Of a stretch of DNA of 6,035 nt, positions 5,229 through 6,035 are shown piece by piece; position 1 is the stretch's first letter, and each line of letters begins with the position of its first letter. The position numbers and the translations under genes were made by a program. The stretch covers positions 1-6,035 of the forward strand of contig JAICPV010000161.1 in assembly GCA_025929655.1 (NCBI GenBank), in the 5' to 3' direction. Origin of the DNA: Pyrinomonadaceae bacterium (GTDB lineage Bacteria > Acidobacteriota > Blastocatellia > Pyrinomonadales > Pyrinomonadaceae). The notes under the pieces were generated by a model. It was not told the DNA's origin. It made no database searches and saw nothing but the letters and a program-made list of their open reading frames with translations.

Positions 5229-6035
5229 ATGAACGAAGCAGCGATCACTCCTGAAATTGTCGATCAGCACAATCTCACCGCCGAAGAATACGAAAAGATC
5301 AAACAAATACTGGGCCGCAAGCCTAATGTTACCGAGCTTGGCGTGTTCAGCGTGATGTGGTCGGAGCACTGCTCATACAAATCTTCGCGCGTTCACCTGA
5401 AACGCCTGCCGACGACGGGTTCGCGCGTGATCGTGCCGCCCGGCGAGAACGCCGGGGTCGTCGATATCGGCGACGGCTGGTGCGTGGCGTTCAAAGTCGA
5501 ATCGCATAATCACCCGTCGTTTATCGAACCGTTTCAGGGCGCCGCAACCGGAGTCGGAGGCATCCTGCGTGATGTTTTCACGATGGGCGCGCGCCCGGTA
5601 GCGGCGATGAACTCTCTACGCTTCGGCCCATTGGACGATCCAAAAGATGGAAAGCGAAATCGCGCGATCCTCAAAGGCTGCGTCGAGGGTATCGGGCATT
5701 ACGGAAACTGTTTCGGCGTGCCGACGGTAGGCGGTGAGGTCGTTTTTGATGAAGCTTATTCTTTGAACCCGCTGGTAAACGCATTCGCGCTAGGGCTCGT
5801 TCGTCACGATCAGATCTTTTTTGGGAAAGCGGAAGGCATCGGCAATCCGGTTTTATACGTCGGTGCGAAAACGGGCCGCGACGGTATTCACGGTGCCACT
5901 ATGGCGTCGGCAGAATTCGACGAGGCCGCGATGGAGAAACGCCCGACTGTGCAGGTCGGTGACCCTTTCCTCGAAAAACTCCTTTTAGAAGCCTGCCTCG
6001 AAGCTATGCGCAGCGGCGCTATCGCCGGTATCCAG
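5229..6035 (+). CDS. purL: Phosphoribosylformylglycinamidine synthase subunit PurL (5' part)
   Basis: The first 269 codons are visible, and the window ends on a codon boundary. PurL catalyses the ATP-dependent conversion of FGAR to FGAM in purine synthesis, in the cytoplasm. The sequence matches the small bacterial PurL (about 740 residues in Bacillus), which works with separate PurS and PurQ subunits, rather than the large fused enzyme: it starts with a short leader and reaches VFSVMWSEHCSYKSS by residue 53, with the conserved histidine H47. Further motifs are KVESHNHPSFIEPFQGAATG (89-108), GGILRD (110-115), VPTVGGEV and KTGRDGIHGATMAS, covering the nucleotide and Mg-binding half of the first domain pair. 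No frameshift or missing key residue is seen. It stands alone behind a terminator with no purine-gene neighbour inside the window; purS and purQ are not visible. Start ATG 5229 fits the family N-terminus. Confidence 0.97.
   Translation, partial: MNEAAITPEIVDQHNLTAEEYEKIKQILGRKPNVTELGVFSVMWSEHCSYKSSRVHLKRLPTTGSRVIVPPGENAGVVDIGDGWCVAFKVESHNHPSFIEPFQGAATGVGGILRDVFTMGARPVAAMNSLRFGPLDDPKDGKRNRAILKGCVEGIGHYGNCFGVPTVGGEVVFDEAYSLNPLVNAFALGLVRHDQIFFGKAEGIGNPVLYVGAKTGRDGIHGATMASAEFDEAAMEKRPTVQVGDPFLEKLLLEACLEAMRSGAIAGIQ

Noticed and set aside
1..6035. CRISPR arrays, tRNA or rRNA genes, insertion sequences, toxin-antitoxin or phage genes
   Set aside because: I saw no regularly spaced repeats, RNA-gene cores, transposase frames or terminal repeats on either strand.

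Overview
The window (about 55% GC by eye) looks like a chromosomal segment from an Acidobacteriota bacterium, most likely class Blastocatellia (Pyrinomonadaceae-like). This is inferred from protein style. It has a membrane-anchored eukaryotic-type Ser/Thr kinase with the acidobacterial 'FDGTLRQ' extracytoplasmic region, and a zinc-ribbon/TM/PD40-propeller protein beginning MKYCPKCGRDY. No marker gene that fixes the taxonomy was checked.

Layout. The left part (1-3572) reads on the minus strand. It holds the 5' two-thirds or so of a transmembrane Ser/Thr kinase gene (1-1466, running off the left edge). Upstream of it is a 140-bp gap containing a broken zinc-ribbon reading frame and a good sigma70-type promoter. 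Upstream of that is a 654-residue zinc-ribbon/TM/TolB-like propeller protein (1608-3572). A divergent promoter region (3573-3766) with mirrored TATAAT boxes separates this from the plus-strand part. There a probable two-gene operon encodes exported thiol-redox proteins: a peroxiredoxin-like protein (3767-4384) and a TlpA/ResA-type CxxC thioredoxin (4392-4970). It is followed by the orphan C-terminal tail of a DinB-family protein (4972-5097), an intrinsic terminator (about 5119-5155) and the first 269 codons of purL (5229-6035, running off the right edge).

How it works together. The kinase and the propeller protein have the same membrane layout: a cytoplasmic domain, an EIKRH juxtamembrane motif, one TM helix and an outer domain. 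They may act in related envelope sensing, though no direct link is shown. The two redox genes are 7 bp apart and probably act together outside the cytoplasm on thiols or peroxides. purL is a housekeeping purine-biosynthesis gene with its own upstream signals.

I see no clear new multi-gene system. The most informative unusual items are two gene scars in intergenic space (a zinc-ribbon N-terminus and a DinB C-terminus), a perfect 11-bp inverted repeat over the second ATG of the TlpA-like gene, and the shared juxtamembrane module.
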